Below the pieces are notes generated by a model. The model was not told the origin of the DNA and searched no databases. It saw only the letters and a list, made by a program, of their open reading frames with translations. 64,000 nucleotides of DNA from Micromonospora sp. MH99 (GTDB lineage Bacteria > Actinomycetota > Actinomycetes > Mycobacteriales > Micromonosporaceae): contig NZ_MUZA01000025.1 in NCBI RefSeq assembly GCF_021442385.1, positions 1-64,000 of the forward strand, in the 5' to 3' direction. The number at the start of each line of letters is the position of its first letter. Within the stretch, counting starts at the first letter, position 1. The translations under genes were made by a program, and so were the position numbers. This document shows, in pieces, positions 17,828-26,676 of the stretch.

Positions 17828-18727
17828 ATGGCCGTCGTGACCATGCGCCAGCTGCTGGAGAGCGGTGTCCACTTCGGGCACCAGACCCGGCGTTGGAACC
17901 CGAAGATGAAGCGCTTCATCATGACCGAGCGCAACGGCATCTACATCATCGACCTGCGCCAGACTCTCGACTACATCGAGAAGGCGTACGAGTTCGTGCG
18001 TGGGACCGTCGCGGAGGGTGGCAGCATCCTCTTCGTCGGCACCAAGAAGCAGGCCCAGGAGGCCATCGCCGAGCAGGCGACCCGGGTCGGTCAGCCGTAC
18101 GTCAACCACCGCTGGCTCGGTGGCATGCTGACCAACTTCCAGACCGTGTACAAGCGCCTCCAGCGGATGAAGGAGCTGGAGGGCCTGGGTGACCTCAGCG
18201 GCACCGCCGCCGGTTACACCAAGAAGGAGACCCTGCAGCTCTCCCGCGAGAAGATCAAGCTGACCCGCACGCTGGGTGGTCTGCGGGACATGCAGAAGCT
18301 GCCGGCCGCGGTCTGGATCGTCGACACCAAGAAGGAGCACATCGCCGTCGACGAGGCCCGCAAGCTGGGCATCCCGGTGATCGCCGTTCTCGACACCAAC
18401 TGCGACCCGGACGAGGTCGACTTCCCGATCCCGGGCAACGACGACGCGATCCGCTCCGCCGAGCTGCTGACCCGCGTGGTCGCGGCCGCCGTCGCGGACG
18501 GTCTGATCGCGCGGTCCGGTCGTCGCCGGGGCGGGGACGAGAAGCCCGAGGGCGTCGCGAGCGACGAGCCGCTGGCCGAGTGGGAGCGCGAGCTGCTGGA
18601 GCCGAAGAAGGCCGACGAGTCGGCCGCCCCGGCCGAGCAGCCGGCCGCTGCCGCCGCCGAGCAGCCCGCTCCGGAGCAGCCGGCGCAGGCCGCCACCGAG
18701 CAGCCGGCGGCCGCCACCGCGGAGTGA
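17828..18727 (+). CDS. rpsB: 30S ribosomal protein S2
   Basis: Small-subunit protein uS2, 299 residues. Conserved sequence from [27 protein letters not shown] through [24 protein letters not shown] and [27 protein letters not shown]. The C-terminal ~65 residues are an Ala/Glu/Gln/Pro-rich tail ([19 protein letters not shown]) beyond the S2 domain, as often in actinomycetes. ATG 17828 has GAGGAG upstream. Followed by an intergenic hairpin and tsf. Confidence 0.98.
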   Translation: MAVVTMRQLLESGVHFGHQTRRWNPKMKRFIMTERNGIYIIDLRQTLDYIEKAYEFVRGTVAEGGSILFVGTKKQAQEAIAEQATRVGQPYVNHRWLGGMLTNFQTVYKRLQRMKELEGLGDLSGTAAGYTKKETLQLSREKIKLTRTLGGLRDMQKLPAAVWIVDTKKEHIAVDEARKLGIPVIAVLDTNCDPDEVDFPIPGNDDAIRSAELLTRVVAAAVADGLIARSGRRRGGDEKPEGVASDEPLAEWERELLEPKKADESAAPAEQPAAAAAEQPAPEQPAQAATEQPAAATAE

Positions 18728-18737
18728 CCCGCACCGT

Positions 18738-18778
18738 CGCTGCCCGTCCGTCCGTTTTTCCGCGGACGGCGGGCAGCG
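18738..18778 (+). terminator. rpsB-tsf intergenic hairpin
   Basis: Stem CGCTGCCCG-(T)-CCGTCCG pairs with CGGACGGCGGGCAGCG, 16 bp with one bulge; loop contains TTTTTCCG. No T-run follows on the plus strand, so it may lower tsf expression by partial termination or stabilise the rpsB end. Confidence 0.55.
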
Positions 18779-18864
18779 GCGGTACGCCGGGCACGATCCG
18801 CCCGGATCCGGGTAACCGGCACCTCTGACCATCCACACGCCGTCTCAACACCGAAGAGAGAGCC

Positions 18865-19692
18865 ATGTCCCAAATCACCGCCGCGGACGTCAAGAAGCTC
18901 CGCGACCTCACCGGCGCCGGCATGATGGACAGCAAGAAGGCGCTGACCGAGGCCGAGGGCGACTTCGACAAGGCCATCGAGATCCTGCGCGTCAAGGGCG
19001 CCAAGGATGTCGGCAAGCGGGCCGGCCGTACGGCCGCCAACGGCTTGGTCGCCCACTCCGGCAAGGCGCTGCTCGAGCTCAACTGCGAGACCGACTTCGT
19101 CGCCAAGACCGAGTCGTTCATCGCGCTGGCCCAGCAGCTGGTGGAGCACGGCGAGCGTTCCGGCGTGAACAACGCCGAGGAGCTGCTCGCCTCCGAGCTG
19201 GACGGCAAGGTCGTCGCGGACCTGGTCCAGGAGCAGTCCGCCAAGATCGGCGAGAAGCTGGTGCTGAACCGCTTCGCCAAGGTCGAGGGCACCACCGCGG
19301 TCTACCTGCACCGCAAGGCGCAGGACCTGCCGCCGGCCGTCGGCGTGCTGGTGTCGTACACCGGCAAGTCCGACGAGGCGGGCGACGCTGACGCCCGTGG
19401 TGTCGCCATGCAGATCGCCGCGATGCGGCCGAAGTACCTCACCCGGGACGAGGTTCCGGCCGAGGTCGTCGAGTCCGAGCGGCGCATCGCCGAGCAGACC
19501 GCCCGCGAGGAGAACAAGCCCGAGGCGGCCCTGCCGAAGATCGTCGAGGGTCGGGTGAACTCCTTCTTCAAGGACTACGTCCTCGTCGAGCAGTCGTCCG
19601 TCGCCGACAACAAGAAGACGGTGAAGCAGATGCTGGCCGAGGCCGGTATCGAGGTCACCCGCTTCGTGCGGTTCGAGGTCGGCCAGGCCTGA
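18865..19692 (+). CDS. tsf: Translation elongation factor Ts
   Basis: 275-residue guanine-nucleotide exchange factor of EF-Tu. N-terminal UBA-like domain with [21 protein letters not shown], then the signature [13 protein letters not shown] (about residues 72-84) and the Ts core; closes with [15 protein letters not shown] 18865 is preceded by GAGAGAG. Ends at a strong terminator (19735-19782). Confidence 0.98.
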   Translation: MSQITAADVKKLRDLTGAGMMDSKKALTEAEGDFDKAIEILRVKGAKDVGKRAGRTAANGLVAHSGKALLELNCETDFVAKTESFIALAQQLVEHGERSGVNNAEELLASELDGKVVADLVQEQSAKIGEKLVLNRFAKVEGTTAVYLHRKAQDLPPAVGVLVSYTGKSDEAGDADARGVAMQIAAMRPKYLTRDEVPAEVVESERRIAEQTAREENKPEAALPKIVEGRVNSFFKDYVLVEQSSVADNKKTVKQMLAEAGIEVTRFVRFEVGQA

Positions 19693-19734
19693 GCCGCCAC
19701 CGGGCGCCGCGCGCGCCCGTGGGCAGGAAACGTC

Positions 19735-19782
19735 GACGAGGAGGCCGCCGGTGTACGTGACAGGCACCGCGGCCTCCTCGTC
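19735..19782 (+). terminator. Strong terminator after tsf
   Basis: Perfect 14-bp arms GACGAGGAGGCCGC and GCGGCCTCCTCGTC around a 20-nt loop whose GGTG/CACC ends can extend pairing. A TAGGGT box at 19786-19791 just after it may be the pyrH -10. Confidence 0.75.
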
Positions 19783-19854
19783 ACATAGGGTCGGCAGCGG
19801 CAGGTTCGCGGTAACGCGTCGCGCGGGGCGTGCGCGTGGGGGAAGGCGGGGCGG

Positions 19855-20622
19855 ATGACGCAGGTTGTGAGTGACCGGACGCTGGCGGTGGACGATCCGA
19901 CGGCGCCGCCGCCGGGGCGGGCCCGCCGGGTGGTGCTGAAGCTCTCGGGTGAGGTGTTCGGTGGCGGCGCGATCGGCGTCGACCCGGACGTCGTGCAGGC
20001 CATCGCCCGGCAGATCGCCACAGTGGTCCGCCGCGGCGTGCAGGTCTCCGTGGTGGTCGGCGGGGGCAACTTCTTCCGTGGCGCGGAGCTGCAGAAGCGC
20101 GGGATGGACCGCGCTCGCGCCGACTACATGGGCATGCTCGGCACCGTGATGAACTGCCTCGCGTTGCAGGACTTCCTGGAGAAGGAAGGCATCGAGACCC
20201 GGGTGCAGAGCGCCATCACGATGGCCCAGGTCGCCGAACCGTACATCCCGCTGCGGGCGATCCGGCACCTGGAGAAGGGCCGTGTGGTCATCTTCGGCGC
20301 CGGCGCGGGCATGCCGTACTTCTCCACCGACACCGTGGCCGCCCAGCGGGCGCTGGAGATCCGGGCCGACGTGGTGCTGATGAGCAAGAACGGCGTGGAC
20401 GGCGTGTACACCGCCGATCCGCGGATCGACCCCACCGCCAGCAAGCTCGACTCGATCACCTTCTCCGAGGTGCTGCGCCGCAACCTGCGGGTGGCCGACG
20501 CCGCGGCGTTCAGCCTCTGCATGGAGAACGGCCTGCCGATGTTGGTCTTCGGCGCGCAGGGTGACGACACCATCATCCGCGCGGTGGGTGGCGACAAGAT
20601 CGGCACCCTGATCACCGCCTGA
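19855..20622 (+). CDS. pyrH: UMP kinase
   Basis: 255-residue amino-acid-kinase-fold enzyme converting UMP to UDP, the step feeding UTP and CTP synthesis. Motifs: [29 protein letters not shown] with [17 protein letters not shown], and [15 protein letters not shown]. The first ~22 residues (to PPPGRARR) are an extra N-terminal segment typical of actinobacterial PyrH. It precedes frr, as in most bacteria; the gap to frr is 71 nt. Confidence 0.97.
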   Translation: MTQVVSDRTLAVDDPTAPPPGRARRVVLKLSGEVFGGGAIGVDPDVVQAIARQIATVVRRGVQVSVVVGGGNFFRGAELQKRGMDRARADYMGMLGTVMNCLALQDFLEKEGIETRVQSAITMAQVAEPYIPLRAIRHLEKGRVVIFGAGAGMPYFSTDTVAAQRALEIRADVVLMSKNGVDGVYTADPRIDPTASKLDSITFSEVLRRNLRVADAAAFSLCMENGLPMLVFGAQGDDTIIRAVGGDKIGTLITA

Positions 20623-20693
20623 GCGTGACCGGCAGCGGCCCGGACGACTTTCAGCAGAGCCCACGACGAGCACAGAAGGAGGCGAGGAGACCG

Positions 20694-21251
20694 GTGATCG
20701 ACGACACCCTCCTCGAGGCCGAGGAGAAGATGGAGCGTGCTGTTGAGCACGCCAAGGAGGAGTTCGGCGCGATCCGCACCGGTCGCGCCAACGCCGCCAT
20801 GTTCTCCAAGGTCATCATCGACTACTACGGCACGCCCACTCCGTTGACGCAGATGGCGTCCATCGCGGTTCCCGAGCCGCGGATGGCCATCATCAAGCCG
20901 TACGACAACTCGCAGATCAACGCGATGGAGAAGGCGATCCGCGACTCGGACCTCGGGGTGAACCCGAACAACGAGGGCAACCAGCTGCGCATCCTGCTCC
21001 CGCAGATGACCGAGGAGCGCCGCCGCGACATGATCAAGGTGGCCCGGCACAAGGGCGAGGAGGCCAAGGTGGCGATCCGCAACGTCCGCCGCCGTGGCAA
21101 GGAGGAGCTGGACCGGATCGTCAAGGACGGCGAGGCCGGCGAGGACGACGGTCGCCGCGCCGAGAAGGAACTGGACGACCTGACGCAGCGCTACGTCGCC
21201 AACATCGACGACCTGGTCAAGCACAAGGAGACCGAGCTGCTGGAGGTCTGA
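20694..21251 (+). CDS. frr: Ribosome recycling factor
   Basis: 185 residues, exactly the family length. Splits post-termination ribosomes with EF-G. Conserved: [65 protein letters not shown] 20694 is chosen because AAGGAGG lies at 20677-20683; the in-frame upstream start at 20625 would add 23 unrelated residues. Confidence 0.97.
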   Translation: MIDDTLLEAEEKMERAVEHAKEEFGAIRTGRANAAMFSKVIIDYYGTPTPLTQMASIAVPEPRMAIIKPYDNSQINAMEKAIRDSDLGVNPNNEGNQLRILLPQMTEERRRDMIKVARHKGEEAKVAIRNVRRRGKEELDRIVKDGEAGEDDGRRAEKELDDLTQRYVANIDDLVKHKETELLEV

Positions 21252-21286
21252 GGCCCGACCCGGCGTCCGCCGGGTGAGCAGCCGAT

Positions 21287-21321
21287 GCGAGGCCCGCCCC
21301 CGATCCGGGGACGGGCCTCGC
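21287..21321. terminator. Terminator between frr and a convergent gene
   Basis: Perfect 10-bp arms GCGAGGCCCG / CGGGCCTCGC, with inner CCCC/GGGG pairing, placed between the frr stop and the convergent secreted-protein stop at 21334; probably works both ways. Confidence 0.7.
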
Positions 21322-21333
21322 GCCGTCCGAGCG

Positions 21334-21777
21334 TCAGCGGGGGATCCGGACGGTCCGGGTCGTCTCGGTCAGGGTCGTTCCGACGTACGCGTCGTGCAGT
21401 TCGAAGCGCACGGTGGCCCGACCCGGATGCAGCACCGGGTCGGCCCGGTAGAAGCCCATCGAGATGCTGGCGGTGCCGCCGTCGCAGACGATCTCGCCGG
21501 CGCCGAGGCCGCCGGTGGCCCAGTAGGTCGGCAGGCCGTCCTGGGTCAGCGACGCCGACAGGAAGTACACGCCGGTCGGGCAGTTGCGCACCTCCCCCCG
21601 GGCGGTGGCGGCCGGGAACGCCGGCCCGGTGCCGTCGGGGCTCCCGTCGTACAGGTAGATCTCGCTGGTGCGGTGGTCGATCCTGATGGTGGCGTTCCGT
21701 GTCGCCGCGGTGGCCGGTGGGGCCGCCGTCAGGACGAGGGCGGCCATCGTCAGCACCGCCAGGCTGATTCTGCGCAC
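21334..21777 (-). CDS. Small secreted protein of unknown function
   Basis: 147 residues. Signal peptide at residues 1-29 (VRRISLAVLTMAALVLTAAPPATA-A) with an AXA cleavage site; the mature ~118 residues are beta-rich, with two Cys (NCPTGVYF and IVCDGG) that may form a disulfide. No family recognised. GTG 21777 is chosen because GGGGAAGGAA precedes it and the signal peptide starts there; the longer upstream frame has no homology. Ends convergent with frr. Confidence 0.75.
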   Translation of the reverse strand: MRRISLAVLTMAALVLTAAPPATAATRNATIRIDHRTSEIYLYDGSPDGTGPAFPAATARGEVRNCPTGVYFLSASLTQDGLPTYWATGGLGAGEIVCDGGTASISMGFYRADPVLHPGRATVRFELHDAYVGTTLTETTRTVRIPR

Positions 21778-22222
21778 GAACGTTCCTTCCCCGTTGCTGT
21801 GGTGCAGACCGCCGGCGGACGCCGGCACACCGACAGCCGACCACCGACGGGTGGCGCGGGTCATCCCCTGTTCGCCCGGATGCTCGGTCGGATAGGCGTC
21901 GATGCGCCGGGGGCGCTCGGTCGGGCGGCGGGGCGCGGTTCTCGGGCCGGCGTCGGGCCGTCGCCGTCGTGGCAGCGTGGGCCACTCGCCGGACCCCGCC
22001 CACCGCGACCCCGCGAGGGCCTCGGCGGCCACTGGCGCCATCGTCCGCCTCGCCCCGGCGACGGGTGCAGTAGGCTCGGCAGGATTCCCGGCCACCGGGC
22101 GGTGCGCACCGGGAATCGACCGACCGTCGGGGCGGTCGAGCCGGAGGAACACAGTCGCGCGTGTAGGGGATGCTTGTGGTCTTGCGTCATGTGGTGGTAC
22201 TCGTGCCGCGTCGCGGTGCGTG
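21778..22222. promoter_or_regulatory. Divergent intergenic region ahead of cdsA
   Basis: 445 nt without a supported gene. A TAGGCT -10-like box lies at 22071-22076, and GATTCCCGG (22083-22091) pairs with CCGGGAATC (22109-22117) in what would be the cdsA leader. The long open frame through this stretch lacks codon-like conservation and is taken as a GC artefact. Confidence 0.4.
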
Positions 22223-23683
22223 ATGTCCCACCCCGACCCCTACACCGACGAGCCGCGCGGCTGGGACCGACCCGAGCGCCCGGTGGCCCTGCCCTGGCCC
22301 GAGCAGGAGCTCGATGCGGGGCAGTGGAACCACCGTACGGCCGCCGGGCCCGAGGTGTACGCCGAGCCACGCACCCGCCCGTACGCCGATCCATACCCGG
22401 CCGACCCGTACGACGAGCGCGGCCGGACGCTCCGCCCGGACGACCGGGACCGCTTCGACGACCGGGACCGGCGCGACCGGTTCGACGACCGGGATCGCTA
22501 CGACGACGAGCGGAACCAGTCCGACAGGTACGACGACCGGGGTCGCCCCGCCCGCTACGGCGACCGCCCGCCAGCGGGTGACGCGGCGCCACGTTATGCC
22601 GACCCCGGCGCCGGCCAGCGTTACGACGACAGTGCCGCACCACCGCACTTTGACGACAGTGCCGCGCCGCCCTACGTCGACGACCGTGACGTTCCGCCGC
22701 GCTTCGACGACGATGCCGGTTTCCCGACGGCGCAGCTCGCGCCCATCGGCGCGGAGATCCTGCCGGACGACGACCCGGTGACCGAGCCGGAGCCCCCGAA
22801 GGGCCGGCGGCCGAGGGGCCGGCGACGGGCCAGCCTCGACCGGCCGGCGACCCAGCAGGTGGGCACCGGGCGGGCCGGCCGGAACCTGCCGGCGGCCATC
22901 GGGGTCGGGCTCGGCCTCGGCGCGCTGATCGTGGTGCCGCTGGTCTTCTACCCGCTGGCGTTCCTGCCGGTGATCGCCGCCGCCATCGCGGTGGGCATCT
23001 GGGAGATGGCCCGGGCGGTCCGCCGCAGCGGCGCCCACCCGCCGCTGGTGCCGCTGCTCGCCGGTGGCGTGCTGACCATCGGGCTGGCGTGGTTCGCCGG
23101 TCCGGACGCGCTCAGCCTGGGCCTGCTGGTCACCGTGCTGGGCACGATGGTCTGGCGGTTGGGCGACGGCCCGGCCGGCTTCCAGCGGGATCTCACCGCG
23201 GCCACCCTGATCGCTGTCTACGTGCCGTTCCTCGGTGGCTTCGCGGCGTTGCTGGCAGCGGCCCCCGACGACGGCCGGCTGCGCATCCTGGCCACGCTGA
23301 TCGCGGTGGTCCTCTCCGACACCGGCGGGTACGCGGCCGGCGTCTCCTTCGGCCGCCACCCGATGGCCCCGTCGATCAGCCCGAAGAAGTCCTGGGAGGG
23401 TTTCGCCGGCTCGGTCACCGCGGCGGCGCTGGGCAGTGCCCTGCTGCTGTGGCTGATGTTCGAGGTGGCCCCCTGGTGGGGTGCCGTGTTCGGGGTGGCC
23501 GTCTCCTGTGCGGCGGTCCTCGGCGATCTCGCCGAATCGATGATCAAGCGGGACCTCGGGGTCAAGGACATGAGCAACCTGCTGCCCGGGCACGGTGGCC
23601 TGATGGACCGGTTGGACTCGATCCTGTTCGCGGTGCCGACCGCGTACCTGCTGTTGGCGATCTTCGTGCCGGTGGTGGGGTGA
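22223..23683 (+). CDS. cdsA: Phosphatidate cytidylyltransferase with long disordered N-terminus
   Basis: 486 residues. The C-terminal ~265 residues are the CdsA membrane enzyme that makes CDP-diacylglycerol from phosphatidate and CTP: about eight hydrophobic helices and the signature ESMIKRDLGVKDMSNLLPGHGG with LMDRLDS, plus SDTGGYAAGVSFGRHP and SPKKSWEGFAG. The first ~215 residues are Asp/Arg/Tyr-rich (repeats like DDRDRFDDRDRRDRFDD) with no enzyme homology, probably cytosolic and flexible. ATG 22223 starts at MSHPDPYTDEP. Standard position between frr and rlmN. Confidence 0.93.
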   Translation: MSHPDPYTDEPRGWDRPERPVALPWPEQELDAGQWNHRTAAGPEVYAEPRTRPYADPYPADPYDERGRTLRPDDRDRFDDRDRRDRFDDRDRYDDERNQSDRYDDRGRPARYGDRPPAGDAAPRYADPGAGQRYDDSAAPPHFDDSAAPPYVDDRDVPPRFDDDAGFPTAQLAPIGAEILPDDDPVTEPEPPKGRRPRGRRRASLDRPATQQVGTGRAGRNLPAAIGVGLGLGALIVVPLVFYPLAFLPVIAAAIAVGIWEMARAVRRSGAHPPLVPLLAGGVLTIGLAWFAGPDALSLGLLVTVLGTMVWRLGDGPAGFQRDLTAATLIAVYVPFLGGFAALLAAAPDDGRLRILATLIAVVLSDTGGYAAGVSFGRHPMAPSISPKKSWEGFAGSVTAAALGSALLLWLMFEVAPWWGAVFGVAVSCAAVLGDLAESMIKRDLGVKDMSNLLPGHGGLMDRLDSILFAVPTAYLLLAIFVPVVG

Positions 23684-23772
23684 GGCATGGATCACCGTGG
23701 CCCGAGGGTTGCCGACCGGCGGTCGGGGTCGGTTCCACACCTCCGCAGGGGTGCCCGGCGCCGGAGGCGTGA

Positions 23773-23778
23773 CACACT
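23773..23778 (+). promoter_or_regulatory. Predicted -10 box of rlmN (CACACT)
   Basis: CACACT in GTGACACACTGGACC, 9 nt before the rlmN ATG; resembles the TACACT of rpsB. Suggests a near-leaderless message. Confidence 0.4.
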
Positions 23779-23787
23779 GGACCAGCC

Positions 23788-24945
23788 ATGACGAGCCTGC
23801 CGTTGATCCCCGCCATCTCGGAAGCCCCCGCCGCACGCCGGGCTTCCATGCCGCCGCAACACCTCGCCGACCTGGATCTGGCCGGCCGCCAGGCGCTTGT
23901 CGCCGGGTTGGGTGAGCCCGCGTTCCGCGCCAAGCAGATCTCCAACCACTACTTCGGGCGACTGGTCCGCGACCCGCAGGCGATGACCGACCTCCCTGCG
24001 GCGACGCGTGAGCGGCTGGCCGACCAGCTGCTGCCGACGCTGCTCACGCCGGTGCGCGAGCTCGCCTGCGACGACGGAGCGACCCGCAAGGCGCTCTGGA
24101 AGCTGCACGACGGCGCGCTGGTGGAGAGCGTGCTGATGGGCTACCCGGACCGCGTCACGGTCTGCATCTCCAGTCAGGCGGGCTGCGGCATGGCCTGCCC
24201 GTTCTGCGCCACCGGCCAGGCCGGGCTGACCCGCAACCTGTCCACGGCCGAGATCGTCGACCAGGCGGTCTACCTGGCCGGGGTGGCGGCCTCCGGCGCG
24301 GTCGCCGGCTCACCGCCGCGGCTGTCGCACGTCGTGTTCATGGGCATGGGCGAGCCGCTGGCCAACTACAACCGGGTCATCGCGGCGATCCGTCGGCTGG
24401 TCAGCCCCGCTCCGGAGGGCCTTGGTCTGTCCCAGCGGCACATCACCGTTTCCACGGTCGGCCTGGTTCCGGCCATCCGCCGACTGGCCAGCGAAGACCT
24501 CTCTGTGACCCTTGCGCTGTCGTTGCACGCGCCCGATGATGATCTGCGCGACGAACTCGTGCCGGTAAACCAGCGCTGGAAGGTAGCCGAGGTGCTGGAC
24601 GCAGCGTGGGACTATGCCGCCCGGACGGGCCGTCGCGTGTCCATCGAATACGCAATGATCAAGGACGTGAACGACCAGCCGTGGCGAGCTGACCTGCTCG
24701 GGCGGCTGTTGGCAGGCAAGTTGGCGCACGTGAACCTCATCCCGCTCAATCCGACGCCGGGCAGCCGCTGGGACGCGAGCCCGAAGCCGGTCGAGCGGGA
24801 GTTCGTCCGGCGCTTGCGTGACGCGGGAGTGTCCACCACCGTACGGGACACCCGGGGTCGCGAGATCGACGGCGCGTGTGGCCAGCTCGCCGCCGCCGAG
24901 GACACCGACACCTTCACCGACCGCGCCGGAGAGGCACCGGCGTGA
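23788..24945 (+). CDS. rlmN: Dual-specificity 23S rRNA/tRNA C2-adenine methyltransferase
   Basis: 385-residue radical-SAM enzyme that methylates A2503 of 23S rRNA and A37 of some tRNAs. The 4Fe-4S cluster motif is [14 protein letters not shown] (CxxxCxxC); the catalytic Cys that carries the methyl is in [11 protein letters not shown] near the C-terminus. [15 protein letters not shown] and [13 protein letters not shown] are conserved. A 27-residue N-terminal extension precedes the domain. It is separated from the DivIVA-like gene by 31 nt. Confidence 0.96.
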   Translation: MTSLPLIPAISEAPAARRASMPPQHLADLDLAGRQALVAGLGEPAFRAKQISNHYFGRLVRDPQAMTDLPAATRERLADQLLPTLLTPVRELACDDGATRKALWKLHDGALVESVLMGYPDRVTVCISSQAGCGMACPFCATGQAGLTRNLSTAEIVDQAVYLAGVAASGAVAGSPPRLSHVVFMGMGEPLANYNRVIAAIRRLVSPAPEGLGLSQRHITVSTVGLVPAIRRLASEDLSVTLALSLHAPDDDLRDELVPVNQRWKVAEVLDAAWDYAARTGRRVSIEYAMIKDVNDQPWRADLLGRLLAGKLAHVNLIPLNPTPGSRWDASPKPVEREFVRRLRDAGVSTTVRDTRGREIDGACGQLAAAEDTDTFTDRAGEAPA

Positions 24946-24976
24946 CCGGGCGTGGCGAACGAGACCAGGAGACATA

Positions 24977-26167
24977 GTGGCGAGTCAGGGTCAGCGTTTC
25001 CGGCGCAAGGCGCTCCGCCGGGGATACAAGGTCGACGAGGTGGATGCCTTCCTCGACCGGGTCGAGGCGACGCTCGACGGCCGGCAGGTGGGTGCGCCGG
25101 TGGCCTCCCAGGAGGTCCACGACGTCGTCTTCCGGGTCCGGTTCAACGGCTACGACGAGTGGCAGGTCGACCTGCACCTGGACCGGGTCGAGCGACAGCT
25201 GGCCGAGCTGGAGGAGCGCACGAGCGCCGGGCGCGGCGGCGACCCTCGGATGGGTGACCGGATGGGCCCGCCGGACCGGATGGGCCCGCCGCTGCGCGAC
25301 GACCGTGGGGGCATGGTCCCGCAGCCGATGCCGCCCCGGCCGATGCCCGCGCAGGCCGGTCCGCCCGCCGACCGCTACGGCCGGTACGACGAGCCCACCG
25401 GCGCCTTCGCCGGCGGGTACGACGCCCCTCGCGGCGGCGGCTACGACGCGCAGCGCGGCCCCGGCCCCGGCGGTCCGGGCCCGATGGGACCGGGTGGTCC
25501 GATGGGCCACGGCGTCCCGCAGCGCGGTCTGCCCGCCGGTCCGGGTGGCTACGGTCCGCCCGACGACCAGCGGATGCCCGGCGGCTACGGCCCGCCCGAC
25601 GACCAGCGCATGCCTGGCGGCTACGGCCCGCCTGACGACCAGCGTGGGCCCGGTGGCGGCTACCCGCCGGAGGAGCCCCGCTTCGACGGCTTCGAGGCCG
25701 GTCGGCACGGTCGCACCGACATGACCGCCGAGATCCGGATGCCCGAACGGGACCTGCGCGACATGCGCCGTGGCCCGGGCGGCCCGCCGCCGATGCCGCA
25801 GCAGGGCCTCGGTGGCCCGTCGATGGCGGGTCCGCCCGCCGTGGCCGGCCCGCCGATGGGTGGTCCGCCGATGGCCGGGCCTCCGATGGGTGGCCCGCCG
25901 ATGGCCGGCCCGCCCGGCAGCGACCTGTACCGGGTCGACCAGATCCGCCGCAGCTTCCAGGTGCGCCGGTTCGGCAGCGGGTACGACCCGGACCAGGTGG
26001 ACCGGTTCTTCGACACCCTGCTCGGCGGCATGCAGCGCCGTAACCCGATGCCTGTCGACCCGAAGGATCTGGACACGCTCCGGTTCGGCCTGGTGCCCGG
26101 CGGCTACTTCGAGGCCGAGGTCGACGCCGCGCTCAAGGACGTACAGGACATCCTGTTCGGGCGCTGA
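24977..26167 (+). CDS. Protein with two DivIVA-type domains and a Pro/Gly repeat linker
   Basis: 396 residues. Two short DivI1A-type domains bracket the chain: residues ~6-75 (RFRRKALRRGYKVDEVDAFLDRV) and ~320-396 (IRRSFQVRRFGSGYDPDQVDRFFDTLL). The middle ~240 residues are Met/Pro/Gly-rich with three 12-residue copies of GGYGPPDDQRMP (DNA ~25545-25655) and six or more MGGPP/MAGPP units. DivIVA-type domains bind curved membrane or polar complexes in actinobacteria, but no long coiled coil is seen, so this is not Wag31 itself. GTG 24977 is preferred (AGGAGA at 24967-24972). Confidence 0.82.
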   Translation: MASQGQRFRRKALRRGYKVDEVDAFLDRVEATLDGRQVGAPVASQEVHDVVFRVRFNGYDEWQVDLHLDRVERQLAELEERTSAGRGGDPRMGDRMGPPDRMGPPLRDDRGGMVPQPMPPRPMPAQAGPPADRYGRYDEPTGAFAGGYDAPRGGGYDAQRGPGPGGPGPMGPGGPMGHGVPQRGLPAGPGGYGPPDDQRMPGGYGPPDDQRMPGGYGPPDDQRGPGGGYPPEEPRFDGFEAGRHGRTDMTAEIRMPERDLRDMRRGPGGPPPMPQQGLGGPSMAGPPAVAGPPMGGPPMAGPPMGGPPMAGPPGSDLYRVDQIRRSFQVRRFGSGYDPDQVDRFFDTLLGGMQRRNPMPVDPKDLDTLRFGLVPGGYFEAEVDAALKDVQDILFGR

Positions 26168-26186
26168 CCTCGACCCGTACGCGAAC

Positions 26187-26218
26187 GAGGGCCCGTCCCC
26201 GGGTGGGGGCGGGCCCTC
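26187..26218 (+). terminator. Terminator after the DivIVA-like gene
   Basis: Arms GAGGGCCCG and CGGGCCCTC around a C/G-rich loop (TCCCCGGGTGGGGG, which itself pairs); lies between two convergent genes. Confidence 0.7.
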
Positions 26219-26254
26219 GGCGTACGTCGGCCGGTCGTTCGGCGCTCGGTCGGG

Positions 26255-26479
26255 TCAGGAGCGCAGACCGTTGCGCCGCAGCACAGCGTCGCCGATCACG
26301 ATGACCAGCAGCAGCGCGGCCAGGCCGATCAGCCAGATGTCCTCGACCCTGCCCTCGTGGTTGCCGCAGAACGCCATGACGACCAGCGCCAGCGCGGACA
26401 GCACGGCGCCGATGCGCCCCGACTTGCGGTGCCCGGGCTTGTGCTGGTCCGGCGACGTTACCGGCTCGCTTCCTGCCAC
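26255..26479 (-). CDS. Small two-helix membrane protein
   Basis: 74 residues: polar N-terminus (SPDQHKPGHRKSGRIG), helix AVLSALALVVMAFC, short loop GNHEGRVED, helix IWLIGLAALLLVIVIGDAVL, basic end RRNGLRS. No family named with certainty; similar tiny proteins are common in Micromonosporaceae. GTG 26479 has GAGGAAGGA upstream; a longer frame to 26647 is less likely. Confidence 0.65.
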   Translation of the reverse strand: MAGSEPVTSPDQHKPGHRKSGRIGAVLSALALVVMAFCGNHEGRVEDIWLIGLAALLLVIVIGDAVLRRNGLRS

Positions 26480-26676
26480 TGTCGGTCCTTCCTCGCGATC
26501 GGATCTTTGGTTAGTCTGGCACGCCTCCTGCCCGGGGCGGTGCGGTGGGGGTTTCCCCGCCTTCTGGCCCTGCCCGCCCAGGCCGGACGGCACTACGGGC
26601 GTCGCGGGGTGGCGGTCAGACTCCCTCCGGTAGCGTTTGGCGTACACCTGATTGTCTGTTTGAGGGGGACTGTGCG

